Notes: generated by a model from the sequence alone, not told the origin. Positions 1 to 8,850 are shown, counted from the stretch's first letter. The stretch is DNA of 64,000 bases from Pseudomonas sp. B28(2017) (GCF_002113025.1 NZ_NEJH01000007.1:218126-282125), one strand, 5' to 3'. Made by a program: numbers and translations.

Positions 1-949
1 CTGATAAATCACGCGGACTTTTACCAGCCAGCTTTAGTACACTTGCCCTCCAGCTGGAGGAATCCTCGGAGTAGTCAGCCCAAGCACCTATAGAACTCCA
101 AAGATCATCGAAATCATTAAAAGCTATTCCGTTTACGCCTTTATGGCGCCAGTTCTGATCTACACGCTCTTGAGTGCCACGATCAAACGCGTAGATGGAG
201 CCGCCAACACCTGCACTTTTTGAGTGCATCCCTTCAAGTAAGTACCTCACTGGCGGATCCTCTGCGCTATACCCCAGAAGGACTATCACATATTGTTGAG
301 CAAGATGCTTTATAAAACGATTCGCCCAACCGTCCGCAAGGTATGCTCGACCAAAATCAGCACTACTAATAATTAACCTAGACTTATGATCACTAATACT
401 TTTCCCAGCAAGTCGACCATGAAGATATATAACGCCTTCAGGAAGCACGCCAGACGTAAGGTCTGGTAAAGCCGGTTGAACATGGGTCAGCACACCTCGC
501 TGCGCCTGTTCAAATAACAAATCAAAGTTTGTTGTCACCACTTGTGGGTTCTGATTTGAATTTTTAGACAATCGTAAAATTGCTTTATGGTTATCTATGA
601 ATGTACTTTTTTTTAATCTTAGTGCGGAGCTTACTTCCTGCTCAACAGCAAGCAGACCATATTCTTGTTGAAGCAAATAAAATACCTGATCGAAAGAGAA
701 TGGCAGCGTGTAGTCTGGCGGGCATTCTTTACTACAGGCAATTTCGATCATTTTCTTATAAGCGGATATAGGATTCTCGGATTGATTGGAGACACCGAGA
801 CCTTTCATAACTTCTAGCGTCAATTTCAAGAAACTAGGGAATCCAGCAGGTATGGATACCCCAGCTCCACAGAAAAAGACCACGCGCCCCTCTTCGCGAG
901 CTGAAATCAACGAGTCTGGAATATCTGGGCCGTTCTCAAAAAAACGCAT
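1..949 (-). CDS. SIR2-domain protein, N-terminal 316 residues (3' end cut by window)
   Basis: The minus strand is open from an ATG at 949 to base 1. It reads GRVVFFCGAGVSIPAGFPSF (residues 21-40, the NAD-binding GAG motif), TTNFD (139-143), LHG (176-178, catalytic His of the SIR2 fold) and LLGYSAEDPPVRYLL (224-238). These are the hallmarks of bacterial SIR2-family proteins, many of which are NAD-depleting antiphage effectors. The stretch after residue 280 (DDLWSSIGAWA) recalls proteins that carry a further C-terminal domain after SIR2, so the full protein is probably longer. An AAGGAT sits about 11 nt before the ATG, and an in-frame TGA lies upstream. The gene is clearly more AT-rich than the phage late genes, which suggests it is an accessory insertion. 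Whether it hydrolyses NAD or defends the lysogen cannot be read from the sequence. Confidence 0.85.
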   Translation of the reverse strand, partial: MRFFENGPDIPDSLISAREEGRVVFFCGAGVSIPAGFPSFLKLTLEVMKGLGVSNQSENPISAYKKMIEIACSKECPPDYTLPFSFDQVFYLLQQEYGLLAVEQEVSSALRLKKSTFIDNHKAILRLSKNSNQNPQVVTTNFDLLFEQAQRGVLTHVQPALPDLTSGVLPEGVIYLHGRLAGKSISDHKSRLIISSADFGRAYLADGWANRFIKHLAQQYVIVLLGYSAEDPPVRYLLEGMHSKSAGVGGSIYAFDRGTQERVDQNWRHKGVNGIAFNDFDDLWSSIGAWADYSEDSSSWRASVLKLAGKSPRDLS

Positions 950-1218
950 GCTCGCCAAATCCTTTGAAGAGTGGAATTCAGTGAAGATTATCCTCTGTAA
1001 ACGGTTAAGTCAGCCCTATGCAAAATAAAAGCACCTCGTCTGCCCTCTGACCTGTACTCATGACTGAGAGAATCTGCAAGTGACATTTCAGAAAAACCGT
1101 GAGTCGCAGTCAAACTTAGAAGTACAGACGATCTTCAACTCGAAGGACAGATCTTGCAGCATATAGGTGCGGCCTGGTGACAGCAGACGTCTGGAGCTTT
1201 GGATTAATAGCAGTCATT

Positions 1219-2022
1219 TCAAAACAGGCCTCCAAATGCTAAAGGTTCCCAGTTCATGATCACCAATTCACCGCTGATCTCGGCCTTGCCCTGGCGTTGG
1301 TTGGTCGTGGTGTAGCGAATATCCAACGTCTCGAAATGAAAGCCCTCGAATACCCGCCGGATGTCCGGGTGGTCGTTGATGCTGACCATCACCCTGCCCT
1401 TGCAGCGGCGCATGAAATCCGCCATGCGTTCGTAGTTCTCGAAAGGAAAATCCACCCCATAACCGGCGGTCTGCCAGTACGGCGGGTCCATATAGTGGAA
1501 GGTATGGGCGCGATCGTAGCGTTCAGCGCATTCCAGCCAGGGCAGGTTTTCCACGTAGGTACCAGACAGACGCTGCCACGCGGCCGAGAGATTTTCCTCG
1601 ATGCGCAGCAGGTTGATTGATGGAGTGGTGGTGGCGGTGCCAAACGTCTGCCCGGACACCTTGCCGGCGAAGGCATGGTGCTGCAGGTAGAAAAAGCGCG
1701 CGGCGCGCTGGATGTCAGTGAGGGTTTCCGGGCGGGTCATCTTCTGCCACTCGAATACCTGGCGCGAGCTGAGTGCCCACTTGAACTGACGCACAAACTC
1801 TTCGAGGTGGTTTTGCACCACGCGGTACAGGGTCACCAAATCGCCGTTGATGTCGTTGAGGACTTCCACGGGCGCCGCCTGAGGGCGCATGAAATACAAC
1901 GCGGCGCCGCCGGCAAAGACTTCGACGTAGCATTCGTGAGGGGGGAACAGCGGGATAAGACGATCGGCCAGGCGGCGTTTGCCGCCCATCCAAGGAATGA
2001 TAGGTGAAGACATAGAGAGCAA
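1219..2022 (-). CDS. Phage-type DNA adenine methylase (D12 class)
   Basis: A 267-residue protein of the usual length for Dam-family N6-adenine methyltransferases. It has PWMGGKR (residues 10-16), the AdoMet-binding segment EVFAGGAALYF (34-44) and the catalytic DPPY (179-182). It probably methylates GATC-like sites on phage DNA, protecting it from host restriction or altering expression. An alternative ATG lies three codons in (MSSPIIPW). A LexA-type box ends nine bases upstream of the first ATG, so transcription is probably raised during SOS induction. It lies downstream of tail gene D on the same strand, in the accessory position at the end of the late operon. Confidence 0.9.
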   Translation of the reverse strand: MLSMSSPIIPWMGGKRRLADRLIPLFPPHECYVEVFAGGAALYFMRPQAAPVEVLNDINGDLVTLYRVVQNHLEEFVRQFKWALSSRQVFEWQKMTRPETLTDIQRAARFFYLQHHAFAGKVSGQTFGTATTTPSINLLRIEENLSAAWQRLSGTYVENLPWLECAERYDRAHTFHYMDPPYWQTAGYGVDFPFENYERMADFMRRCKGRVMVSINDHPDIRRVFEGFHFETLDIRYTTTNQRQGKAEISGELVIMNWEPLAFGGLF

Positions 2023-2030
2023 GACCTTTA

Positions 2031-2046
2031 CTGTATAAATAAACAG
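2031..2046 (-). promoter_or_regulatory. LexA (SOS) box before the methylase gene
   Basis: CTGTATAAATAAACAG is a perfect CTGT-N8-ACAG match with an AT-rich core. It lies 9 bases upstream of the methylase start, so LexA bound here would cover the promoter region. Confidence 0.8.
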
Positions 2047-2121
2047 GTGCTAGGCTCGCTCTGCTTTGTGCACAGAGCAGGAGCCTTGGCGGGACTTGCA
2101 GGGACAATCTGCGGGGACGGT

Positions 2122-2155
2122 GGCCAAACTGGATGTTGACGCATCCAGCCTGGCC
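2122..2155. repeat. Hairpin between tail gene D and the methylase gene
   Basis: GGCCAAACTGGATG and CATCCAGCCTGGCC flank a six-base loop, giving a 14-bp stem with two imperfect pairs. No T-run follows on either strand, so a simple terminator is unlikely. The 190 bases between the two genes hold this hairpin, the LexA box, and a GC-rich dyad near 2188-2214 that may end transcription of D. No gene is seen. Confidence 0.55.
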
Positions 2156-2213
2156 GCTCCTTTTACTTTGATTTTTGAAACTCTGACTCGGGACGACTCA
2201 CGCGCCCGAGCAA

Positions 2214-3254
2214 TCAGTCCGGCACTTCAAGCACAACTTTCTGCGGCTTGCCGGAGGCCTTGGCCTTGCCCTCCTTGCCGCCATTGCACTCCACCGACAC
2301 CGTCCACCCCGACGGGGTAAAAGTGTGATCCACCGACTCCACCAGGTACTCGCCATCGAGCCCGCGCTTGAAGCCCTGCGCCGCGATCATGATTTCGGCA
2401 AACAAGTCAGTGCGCCCGGGCAGGTCGAGGCGTACCGAGGCGGTCGAGCGATTGAACGCGGCCAGGCGTGCCTTCGCCGCTTCGTCGGCCGCCGACTTGT
2501 CCGGGTAGAGATGACGGTCGGTGTGCACCGGTGGCAGCCCTTCCGGCACATTCGGATTGTCCAGGTGCGAAATCAGCAGCTCGCCACTGGCCGGGTCCTG
2601 ATACTGGGTGCTGACGCCCTGGTGCGTGCTACGGTCGCTCAAACGGAACTGCCAGCGGGTCACGTCGCTGCGCTGCAGGGTGATGACCGCCAAGGACTTG
2701 CCACTGGCGCTCTGCCCGCCTTGTCGCGGCAAGACCAGCAGCTTGCCGTCGGCCACCTTGGCGGTGCAGTCGTGTTTCTTGGCCAGACGGGTGATGAAGT
2801 TGAAGTCCGATTCATTCATCTGGTCCACGCGCGGCACCCGGGTGTCGACTGGGCATGACGGCTGCCAGCCATTGCGCGCGGCCACGTCACCGACGATCTG
2901 CGCCAGGCTGACATACTCCCAACTGCCGCTGCGCGTGGTTTTGCCGCTGCCGCGCATATCGCTGGCCTTGCCGCTGATCACCAGCGTGTCCGGCGGGCCA
3001 GAAACCGCCACCTCATCCACGGTGTAGCGGCCCAGGCGCGTCAGGTCGGCGCCGGCATACCCCAGGTAGACTTCGATGTTTGCGCCACGCACGGGCAGCG
3101 CCACCGCGCCGTCACGGTCGTCGATGCGCAACTCGAACGAATCCGACGCCATGCCGGGACGGTCGGACAGCTGCAACGAAACCAGCCGATCATTGATCAG
3201 CGCGGTAATGTCGGCGCCGTCGGCGACGATACGAAACAGCGGTTGCATAGCCAT
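2214..3254 (-). CDS. D: Tail baseplate hub protein, late control gene D family
   Basis: 346 residues, matching the P2 gpD / phage late-control D family in length and opening (PLFRIVADGADITALINDRL). In this family the protein forms the baseplate hub, a ring through which the tube and spike pass, similar to T4 gp27. The segment near residues 150-180 (NESDFNFITRLAKKHDC) is typical of the family. It is the last clear structural gene of the leftward late operon and follows X and a strong terminator hairpin. Confidence 0.92.
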   Translation of the reverse strand: MAMQPLFRIVADGADITALINDRLVSLQLSDRPGMASDSFELRIDDRDGAVALPVRGANIEVYLGYAGADLTRLGRYTVDEVAVSGPPDTLVISGKASDMRGSGKTTRSGSWEYVSLAQIVGDVAARNGWQPSCPVDTRVPRVDQMNESDFNFITRLAKKHDCTAKVADGKLLVLPRQGGQSASGKSLAVITLQRSDVTRWQFRLSDRSTHQGVSTQYQDPASGELLISHLDNPNVPEGLPPVHTDRHLYPDKSAADEAAKARLAAFNRSTASVRLDLPGRTDLFAEIMIAAQGFKRGLDGEYLVESVDHTFTPSGWTVSVECNGGKEGKAKASGKPQKVVLEVPD

Positions 3255-3263
3255 ACTCCAGAC

Positions 3264-3289
3264 AAGAAAAAGCCCGCACGGAGCGGGCT
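3264..3289 (-). terminator. Intrinsic terminator after tail gene X
   Basis: On the minus strand, AGCCCGC-loop-GCGGGCT is followed by TTTTCTT. It lies between X and D and is the first of four hairpin terminators inside the late operon. Confidence 0.75.
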
Positions 3290-3300
3290 GGGTGATGGGA

Positions 3301-3507
3301 TCAATCCCACAGTGAAATCACGCTGTCGGGCTCGATCACCAGGTCCGGCAGCGTGATCAGCAACCCGGCGCGGAACGGTTGCGGCTCATCGGCCAAGCCT
3401 TGGTTGGCCGCCAGCACCGCCTCGACGCTGCGGTTCAGATGGCCGTAATAGTGGTGGCACAGGGTGTCGAGCAGATCCCCGTCAGCCGTTCTGCAGGTCA
3501 TCGCCAT
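3301..3507 (-). CDS. X: Tail protein X
   Basis: 68 residues of the P2 gpX family, a LysM-like small tail protein (DLLDTLCHHYYGHLNRSVEAV, then LADEPQPFRAGLLITLPDL). It is needed for tail completion near the hub. Its start overlaps the 3' end of U by 26 bases, as is usual for U-X pairs. Confidence 0.9.
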   Translation of the reverse strand: MAMTCRTADGDLLDTLCHHYYGHLNRSVEAVLAANQGLADEPQPFRAGLLITLPDLVIEPDSVISLWD

Positions 3508-4339
3508 AACGGACGAACTCCAATGAAAAGCTTTGCTTGCGCGGGATAGCCCCAGGCAGCAAGGCGCTTTGTTCCTCGTCGATCTGGGTCAAACACCAGT
3601 TGCCCAGCACCTCGCCGTACCCGGTGGTCAGGTTCAGCGGCAGCAGCTTGGCGCCAATGCTGCGCAGCGTATCCAGCTGCTTCAGTCCACCTTTGTGGCC
3701 CGGGTAAATCGCGCCCTTGAGGGTGATTTTCTCCTCGCCCAGCCCCACGGCCTGTTGCGCCGGGCGCCGGGTCAGGCGCTCCTGCGCGGCCCAGCGAAAC
3801 GAGGTTTGCCGCCGCAGTTCATCGAAGGCGGCGGTGTCCAGGTTGAAGTAATACGGCCGCTCATTGGCTTTCAGCGGGTAGAGAATCAGCAGGTGCGGAA
3901 ACGGTTTCACCGCCTCCGGCATCGGCGTCATGTCGCCGGCAAACCATTCCGTCGGGAAAATATTACCCAGCGCGGCATTGGCCTTGCCGGCCACCTTGTT
4001 GAACGCCGCGCCAAAGCGGCCAATCTGTTCAGTCAGCGCGGAGAAGTGCTCATCGAACTGCGCCAGCGCGCGCTGGGTCTGGTTGTAGTAGCTGGCGACC
4101 TTGCCGATCTTGGCCTGCGCCGAGTTGATCACATCCTGCAGACGCCGGGTCTTGTCGCTCAGGTCGTCACTGATAAAGGGCAGATTTTCCAGCGCGTCGG
4201 CCGCTCCGCTGATTTCATTGAGCGCGCCATTCATGGGTCCGGTCATGGACTCCAGGTCAGTGCGCCCGGCCTCCCCCGCGTCGACCATGTACTTCAGCCC
4301 GCCCTGCAGGTGCTGCAGGTAGGTCTTTTCATCCGCCAT
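3482..4339 (-). CDS. U: Tail protein U, long form
   Basis: 285 residues. The C-terminal half (HLLILYPLKANERPYYFNLD, later GYGEVLGNWCLTQIDEEQS and SFSLEFVRYGDD) is the P2 gpU tail-terminus domain. P2 gpU itself is about 160 residues. The first 125 residues here are an added, mostly helical region rich in Ala, Gln and Lys with a coiled-coil look. The gene starts nine bases after the tape measure stop. The long form may be a natural fusion of a small linker protein to U. Confidence 0.85.
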   Translation of the reverse strand: MADEKTYLQHLQGGLKYMVDAGEAGRTDLESMTGPMNGALNEISGAADALENLPFISDDLSDKTRRLQDVINSAQAKIGKVASYYNQTQRALAQFDEHFSALTEQIGRFGAAFNKVAGKANAALGNIFPTEWFAGDMTPMPEAVKPFPHLLILYPLKANERPYYFNLDTAAFDELRRQTSFRWAAQERLTRRPAQQAVGLGEEKITLKGAIYPGHKGGLKQLDTLRSIGAKLLPLNLTTGYGEVLGNWCLTQIDEEQSALLPGAIPRKQSFSLEFVRYGDDLQNG

Positions 4340-4348
4340 TTCACTTCC

Positions 4349-6697
4349 TTAGCCCACGTGGGGGGCATCAAACAACTGCCGGGTGCGCGCCTCCCGGGCG
4401 AAGTCTTCAAACTGACGGCGCAGGTGCGGCATCAGCTCCTGAGCCAGCTGCGCCGGGTCTTTCACATCGCCTTGCACGGTAATGACCGGCGCCGGGGCGA
4501 AGGTAAATTGCTGATCGACCTTCGGCCATTCGGGTGTCTTAGTCGCGGTGCTCGACATTAATGCCGCCGCCGTGACCGGCGCGGCGGAGGCGTTTTCCAT
4601 TGAACGCACGACCGCGCCAACGCCTTGGCCGGCGGCCATGGGAAAGATGCCGAGCGGTGCTTTGGCCGGCGTGTCCGGCCCGCCAAACAAGGACTTGCCC
4701 ATGCTCGCGCCCACGTCACCGCCGCCCATAGACCCGAGCCAGGCACCGATCATCCCGCCCACTGCGGTACCGAGCAGCGGAATGAAGGACCCGATGGCGG
4801 CACCGGCCGCTGCACCCGCCAAGCTACCGGCCAGGCTACCTGCCGCCTCGCCGTAACCTTCGGCCTTTTCATCACGGGTGGTCGCGTTCTGGTAAGTGTC
4901 CAACACCTGAACACCGGCACCGACTGCCGCCAGCGCGCCGCCCACTTTCATCAAGCGCGCGCCCTTGCCCCCCCGACGTCTCGCGCCTTTACCCTTCCCG
5001 TCTTTGCCGTGATCCAGCCCGTCGTCATCGCCGTCATCCGCGTTGGTCACGAACACCCGCTGCACGATGTTGGACCGGTCACCGGCCGAACCACGGACGA
5101 TGTTCACCAGCCCCCGGCCGATCTTCAGCGCGGCCCAGGCCTTGCCCAGCACCAAGGCTCCGGCTGTGAGTGCCGCCAAGCCCAGCACTGCCTTCGGCGT
5201 TTCCTCGGACAAGGCGGTTAAGCCGCGCGCCGCGCCGCCGATCCCGCTGGCCAGCGCATCCGTCGCCGGACGCAGGGCATCCCCAATGGCACGTAGCGAA
5301 TCGTTGAATGCTTGACCGGTTTCGGCCCAGCGTTGTGACGAGGCTTCGCGCCGCTCGCTCAGGTTTTTGTCGAGAATGTCCTTGCGCGGGCCGTCGGGGT
5401 CCGAGGCGCCCTTTTTCAGCTCGGCGTAGAATTTCTTGTTCTGGGTGTACGCCATTAGCGCCGTCTTGACCTGCATGTCGGCAAACAGATCGCCGGTACG
5501 CAGGGTGGCCGCCAGTGCATCGGCCATCGCTTGCGCCTTGGCCGGGTTGGTCTCCTGGTTGATCCGGGTCAACCCTTGCGCCAACTGGTTGGCCTTTTTC
5601 GGATCGGTCTTTTCCACATACCGGCGCGCCAGTTCAAAACTGGCCTCGAAGGTCGACATTCCCTTGGCAATGGCAGCGTTCATCGAGCCCTGATAGTCAA
5701 TCCCGGCATCGGCATAGCCTTTGACGGTTTCCCCCGAGCCGATTTTCGCGACCCAGTTTTTCAGGTTGTTCGCCGCCTCATCGGCGCTGCCGGCGCTCTT
5801 GATCTGCACCTGCAGCATGGCGCCCAATTGGGTCACCGCATCCTGGCCGGTGATGCCGCTGCTGGCCATCTGCGCCAACAGTTCCGGAAACCACTTGGCC
5901 ATGTCAGCCGCCTCGAAGCTGCCTTGCTGGCCCAGCAGCGCGACCGACGCTAGGGCCTGTTCCATTTTCTGCGGGTCGGTGATCCTGGCGTTGTTCTGCA
6001 TCGCCAGAATCATCTTCGCCGTGTCGGTACCCGATGCGCCCTGCCCGACCGCAAACTTGGCCGCCACCGGGGCGTACTTCAACGCCTCGGCCAGCTCCAT
6101 GCCGCCGCCCACCAGCTGGTTCACCAGGTCGGCGACTTGGGTGTTGGCCATGCCGGTGTCTTTTGAGGTCTGCACAATGTCGCGGGCGGTGTTCACTTCC
6201 TGCGGGGTGTTGGCGGTACCGGACTTGATGGCGATGTCACGAATGATCGCCTGAAAATCCGCACTGACCTTGGTCGGCACGGCGGCCAGGGTGGTACCGG
6301 CCACCGCCGTGCCGAACCCACTGCGCAGACTTTCGCGGCCCTCCTCGACCTGCCCCAGGCCTTTGGCCTTGAACTCGGCATTGCGTACCACCTTGCCCAG
6401 CGCCAGGTACTCCTGACGCAGGCGGCCGACTTCGACACCCTGCTTGCGCAGGCTGTTGGTGTTGGTTTCCAGTTTGCGCAGCAAGGCATCGGCATTGGCC
6501 GCCCCACTGTCGTGGGCTTTTTTCCATTCATCGCGCAGACGCATGGTCTCGCCGATGACTTTCTGTAGGCCCTTGGCGCGGGTGGTTTGCGCCTCAAGCT
6601 TTTTCATTTCGCCGCTGACGTTCTTGAAGGCGGCGCCGAGCGAAGAATCGACGGCGCCGCCAATCACCAGCCCGAGCGAGAGTTTATTGGCTGCCAT
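4349..6697 (-). CDS. T: Tail tape measure protein
   Basis: 782 residues with a helical N-terminus (KKLEAQTTRAKGLQKVIGET) and the TP901-type tape-measure core from about residue 140 to 350. Hydrophobic Gly/Ala stretches (AGSLAGSLAGAAAGAAIGSF and following) near residues 630-670 are probable membrane-active segments. At roughly 1.5 angstrom per residue the tail would be near 115 nm. It lies directly after E/E', where P2-like phages keep T. The C-terminal 80 residues are Pro/Ala rich. Confidence 0.92.
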   Translation of the reverse strand: MAANKLSLGLVIGGAVDSSLGAAFKNVSGEMKKLEAQTTRAKGLQKVIGETMRLRDEWKKAHDSGAANADALLRKLETNTNSLRKQGVEVGRLRQEYLALGKVVRNAEFKAKGLGQVEEGRESLRSGFGTAVAGTTLAAVPTKVSADFQAIIRDIAIKSGTANTPQEVNTARDIVQTSKDTGMANTQVADLVNQLVGGGMELAEALKYAPVAAKFAVGQGASGTDTAKMILAMQNNARITDPQKMEQALASVALLGQQGSFEAADMAKWFPELLAQMASSGITGQDAVTQLGAMLQVQIKSAGSADEAANNLKNWVAKIGSGETVKGYADAGIDYQGSMNAAIAKGMSTFEASFELARRYVEKTDPKKANQLAQGLTRINQETNPAKAQAMADALAATLRTGDLFADMQVKTALMAYTQNKKFYAELKKGASDPDGPRKDILDKNLSERREASSQRWAETGQAFNDSLRAIGDALRPATDALASGIGGAARGLTALSEETPKAVLGLAALTAGALVLGKAWAALKIGRGLVNIVRGSAGDRSNIVQRVFVTNADDGDDDGLDHGKDGKGKGARRRGGKGARLMKVGGALAAVGAGVQVLDTYQNATTRDEKAEGYGEAAGSLAGSLAGAAAGAAIGSFIPLLGTAVGGMIGAWLGSMGGGDVGASMGKSLFGGPDTPAKAPLGIFPMAAGQGVGAVVRSMENASAAPVTAAALMSSTATKTPEWPKVDQQFTFAPAPVITVQGDVKDPAQLAQELMPHLRRQFEDFAREARTRQLFDAPHVG

Positions 6698-6721
6698 GGG
6701 GTACCTGTGTGCGAAGGGGGC

Positions 6722-6847
6722 TCAATCCGTGAGCCACCAGACCATCTCGGAAAACGACAGCCCCTGAATCTCGGCCGCCGAAAAGTTCAGCTCGACGGCC
6801 AAGCGTTTGGCCAGGGTCTTTTGCAGCCTGGGGTTAAACCCCGTCAT
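6722..6847 (-). CDS. E'-like tail assembly extension (GpE family), overlapping E
   Basis: A short frame starting MTGFNPRLQKTLAKR and ending MVWWLTD (41 residues), located between E and the tape measure. It overlaps the last 14 bases of E. In P2, E is extended into E' by ribosomal frameshifting. Here the second frame is +1 (equivalently -2) relative to E and stays open upstream of the ATG (PIFVWEQM), so it could be read either as an E-E' frameshift product or from its own ATG, which has GGGAG four bases upstream. The product would be a tail assembly chaperone partner. Confidence 0.7.
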   Translation of the reverse strand: MTGFNPRLQKTLAKRLAVELNFSAAEIQGLSFSEMVWWLTD

Positions 6848-7142
6848 CTGCTCCCAGACGAAAATAGGCGGTCTGCAAACGACGGTAATCGCGCATCAGC
6901 AGCCCCTCCAGATCTGCACGGCCAATGCTGGCCAGGCTGCAGAACAAGACCATCTCCTGCTCTTCTTCGTTGCTACCGCCCTGCAAGGTGGCGGCGCGCA
7001 TCTCGCGCACCGTCGGCTCACGCAAGGTCAACTTGTCGACCTGAATGCCATTGGCCTCGCTCGGCCGGGACAGGCTGACGGTGGCGATGCCAGCGCCCAG
7101 TTGCAGCCACTTGGGCAGGATGTTGTCTTTCGCGTTGCTCAT
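6834..7142 (-). CDS. E: Tail assembly protein E
   Basis: 102 residues in the E position between tube and tape measure. It contains VDKLTLREPTVREMRAA and EQEMVLFCSLASIGRADLEG, the pattern of the phage tail assembly chaperone family related to Mu gp41 and P2 gpE. Such chaperones bind the tape measure protein before tube polymerisation. The overlapping E' frame at its end supports this role. Confidence 0.85.
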   Translation of the reverse strand: MSNAKDNILPKWLQLGAGIATVSLSRPSEANGIQVDKLTLREPTVREMRAATLQGGSNEEEQEMVLFCSLASIGRADLEGLLMRDYRRLQTAYFRLGADDGV

Positions 7143-7153
7143 GGTGTTGCTCC

Positions 7154-7657
7154 TTACATGCCCAGGGCAGTCCGCACGGCGGCCAGTTGATCGGTACCAT
7201 CGATGACGCGGATCGAGTTGAGGGGATCGATTTCAAACATCACGCTGCCGTCGATCTCCAGCTTGTAATAGGTCACCGCGACGGCGTACTTGAACTCGCC
7301 TTTTTCGCCCGGTTTCCAGTCCCCCGGGTCGACTTCCTTGAGGCTGCCCCGCAGAGTGGCAATCACCGCCTTGACCGCCCCTTTCTGGCCCTTGAAGGCG
7401 CCGCGGAACGAGGCGTTGAACCCGGTCAGGTCGGCCTGGCCAAAAAACTTCAGCACCTCGCGGCGCACGCCGTTGGTGATGAAGCTGGCCTCGAGTTTTT
7501 CGGTGCCCAGGTCGATCTCGACCGCCGCGTCCATGCCGCCGGCGCGGTACTCATCGGTCTTGAGCGTCAGTTTGGGCAGGGTCAGACTCGGCACATCGCC
7601 TTGCAGGCTGATACCGTCGACAAACAGATTGGTGTTGTAGAGCACTTCCGGAATCAT
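7154..7657 (-). CDS. FII: Major tail tube protein
   Basis: 167 residues, the size of P2 gpFII. The opening IPEVLYNTNLFVDG and the middle LPKLTLKTDEYRAGGMDA are family signatures. It builds the inner tube of the contractile tail. It lies 12 bases after the sheath gene stop, as in P2-like phages. Confidence 0.95.
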   Translation of the reverse strand: MIPEVLYNTNLFVDGISLQGDVPSLTLPKLTLKTDEYRAGGMDAAVEIDLGTEKLEASFITNGVRREVLKFFGQADLTGFNASFRGAFKGQKGAVKAVIATLRGSLKEVDPGDWKPGEKGEFKYAVAVTYYKLEIDGSVMFEIDPLNSIRVIDGTDQLAAVRTALGM

Positions 7658-7669
7658 TGGTCAGCCTCC

Positions 7670-8833
7670 TCAGGCAGCGGTGTCCAGCACTTCAGTGATC
7701 CACTGATCGGTCACCTCCACGCGGAAGTTCGGGTTTTCGGCCGGCGGCACGTCGGTGAACCGAATGTTCCAGTACACCTTGCCCTGACTGAGCTCGCTGG
7801 AAGTGTTCAGCTCTTCGTCGGCATAGACTTCGAAGTTGATGATCGCGCCCTGATTCTTCAGGTCGCGCATGAACGCCTGCAGGCCTTCGGTCACGTCCTT
7901 GACGTAGGTCGCGGTGATCGAACGGTCCACTGCCCACTTGTGCGCGTAGAGGATCGCGTCCATGACGATGTCCAGCGTGCGTACGCGGGTGACGAACGCC
8001 CACTTCGGGTCACTGGACAGCGTGCGGTTGCCCCACAGGCGATAACCGTCATCACGAATGATCGTGGTGATGTTGGCGTTGTTCAGTACGTTGGCCCGGC
8101 AGGAAGGATCGCCGTCGAGAAACTCGATCGGCCGTGTAGTGCCGGTGATGCCGACAAACTCCTTGTTCGACGGTGAAGCCCAGAAACCGTAGGTGGCATC
8201 GGTCCAGGCAAACAGGCCGGCGGTCCAGGCCGACGCTGGGGCATTGACCGTGGCACTGGTGCCGGTGTCCCAGAACTGCACCCCCGGGTCGACCAGGTAG
8301 GCGTGCTTGCTGCCAAAGTTGGCGGCATACGCCATCGCCGCTTCGTCGGTGGTGTTCGGCCCGTCAATGATGGCCATGGCCCGCAATTTGTCGGCCAGCG
8401 CCACCAGCTCGGTGGCCACAGCCAACGTCGATGAGTAGCCCGGGGTGATCAGCAGCCGCGGCTGGGCGTTGAACTTGCTTTTGCCGTCGAGCAACGCCTG
8501 CATGCCGGTACGGCTGCCGTCGGCCCACACCCCGCCAATGATCGCTGAGAGTTGTTCATCCGGGTCTTCAAGCAGCGGCGCGCCGACGGCGACAATCACC
8601 GCCTTGGCCCGTTTGAAAATCGCCTTGCAGTCCTGGGTGATCGCCGCATCGGCGCCCCACGCCGCCACCGCTTCACTTTCGCGGGTGATCAGCAGTAACT
8701 GGTTGTTTTTGGCGGAGGCGCCCGGGCCTTCGGTGAAGGTGTTGCACAAGCCGATGATCGAGGCAGAGGGAGTGGCGATATGCCGGGCGCCGGTGTCCAC
8801 CAGGGTCACAGTGACGCCGTGAAAGAAACTCAT
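7670..8833 (-). CDS. FI: Tail sheath protein
   Basis: 387 residues, the length and opening (FFHGVTVTLVDTGARHIATP) of the P2 gpFI contractile sheath family. C-terminal conserved blocks include SDPKWAFVTRVRTLDIVMDA. It forms the outer contractile layer around the tube. A terminator separates it from the fibre assembly gene upstream, so it may have its own promoter or rely on read-through. Confidence 0.95.
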   Translation of the reverse strand: MSFFHGVTVTLVDTGARHIATPSASIIGLCNTFTEGPGASAKNNQLLLITRESEAVAAWGADAAITQDCKAIFKRAKAVIVAVGAPLLEDPDEQLSAIIGGVWADGSRTGMQALLDGKSKFNAQPRLLITPGYSSTLAVATELVALADKLRAMAIIDGPNTTDEAAMAYAANFGSKHAYLVDPGVQFWDTGTSATVNAPASAWTAGLFAWTDATYGFWASPSNKEFVGITGTTRPIEFLDGDPSCRANVLNNANITTIIRDDGYRLWGNRTLSSDPKWAFVTRVRTLDIVMDAILYAHKWAVDRSITATYVKDVTEGLQAFMRDLKNQGAIINFEVYADEELNTSSELSQGKVYWNIRFTDVPPAENPNFRVEVTDQWITEVLDTAA

Positions 8834-8850
8834 AATGTGATGCTCCAGAA

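Noticed and set aside
786..1028. An 80-residue plus-strand reading frame
   Set aside because: It lies antisense to the start of the SIR2-domain gene, has no good ribosome site and no familiar pattern.
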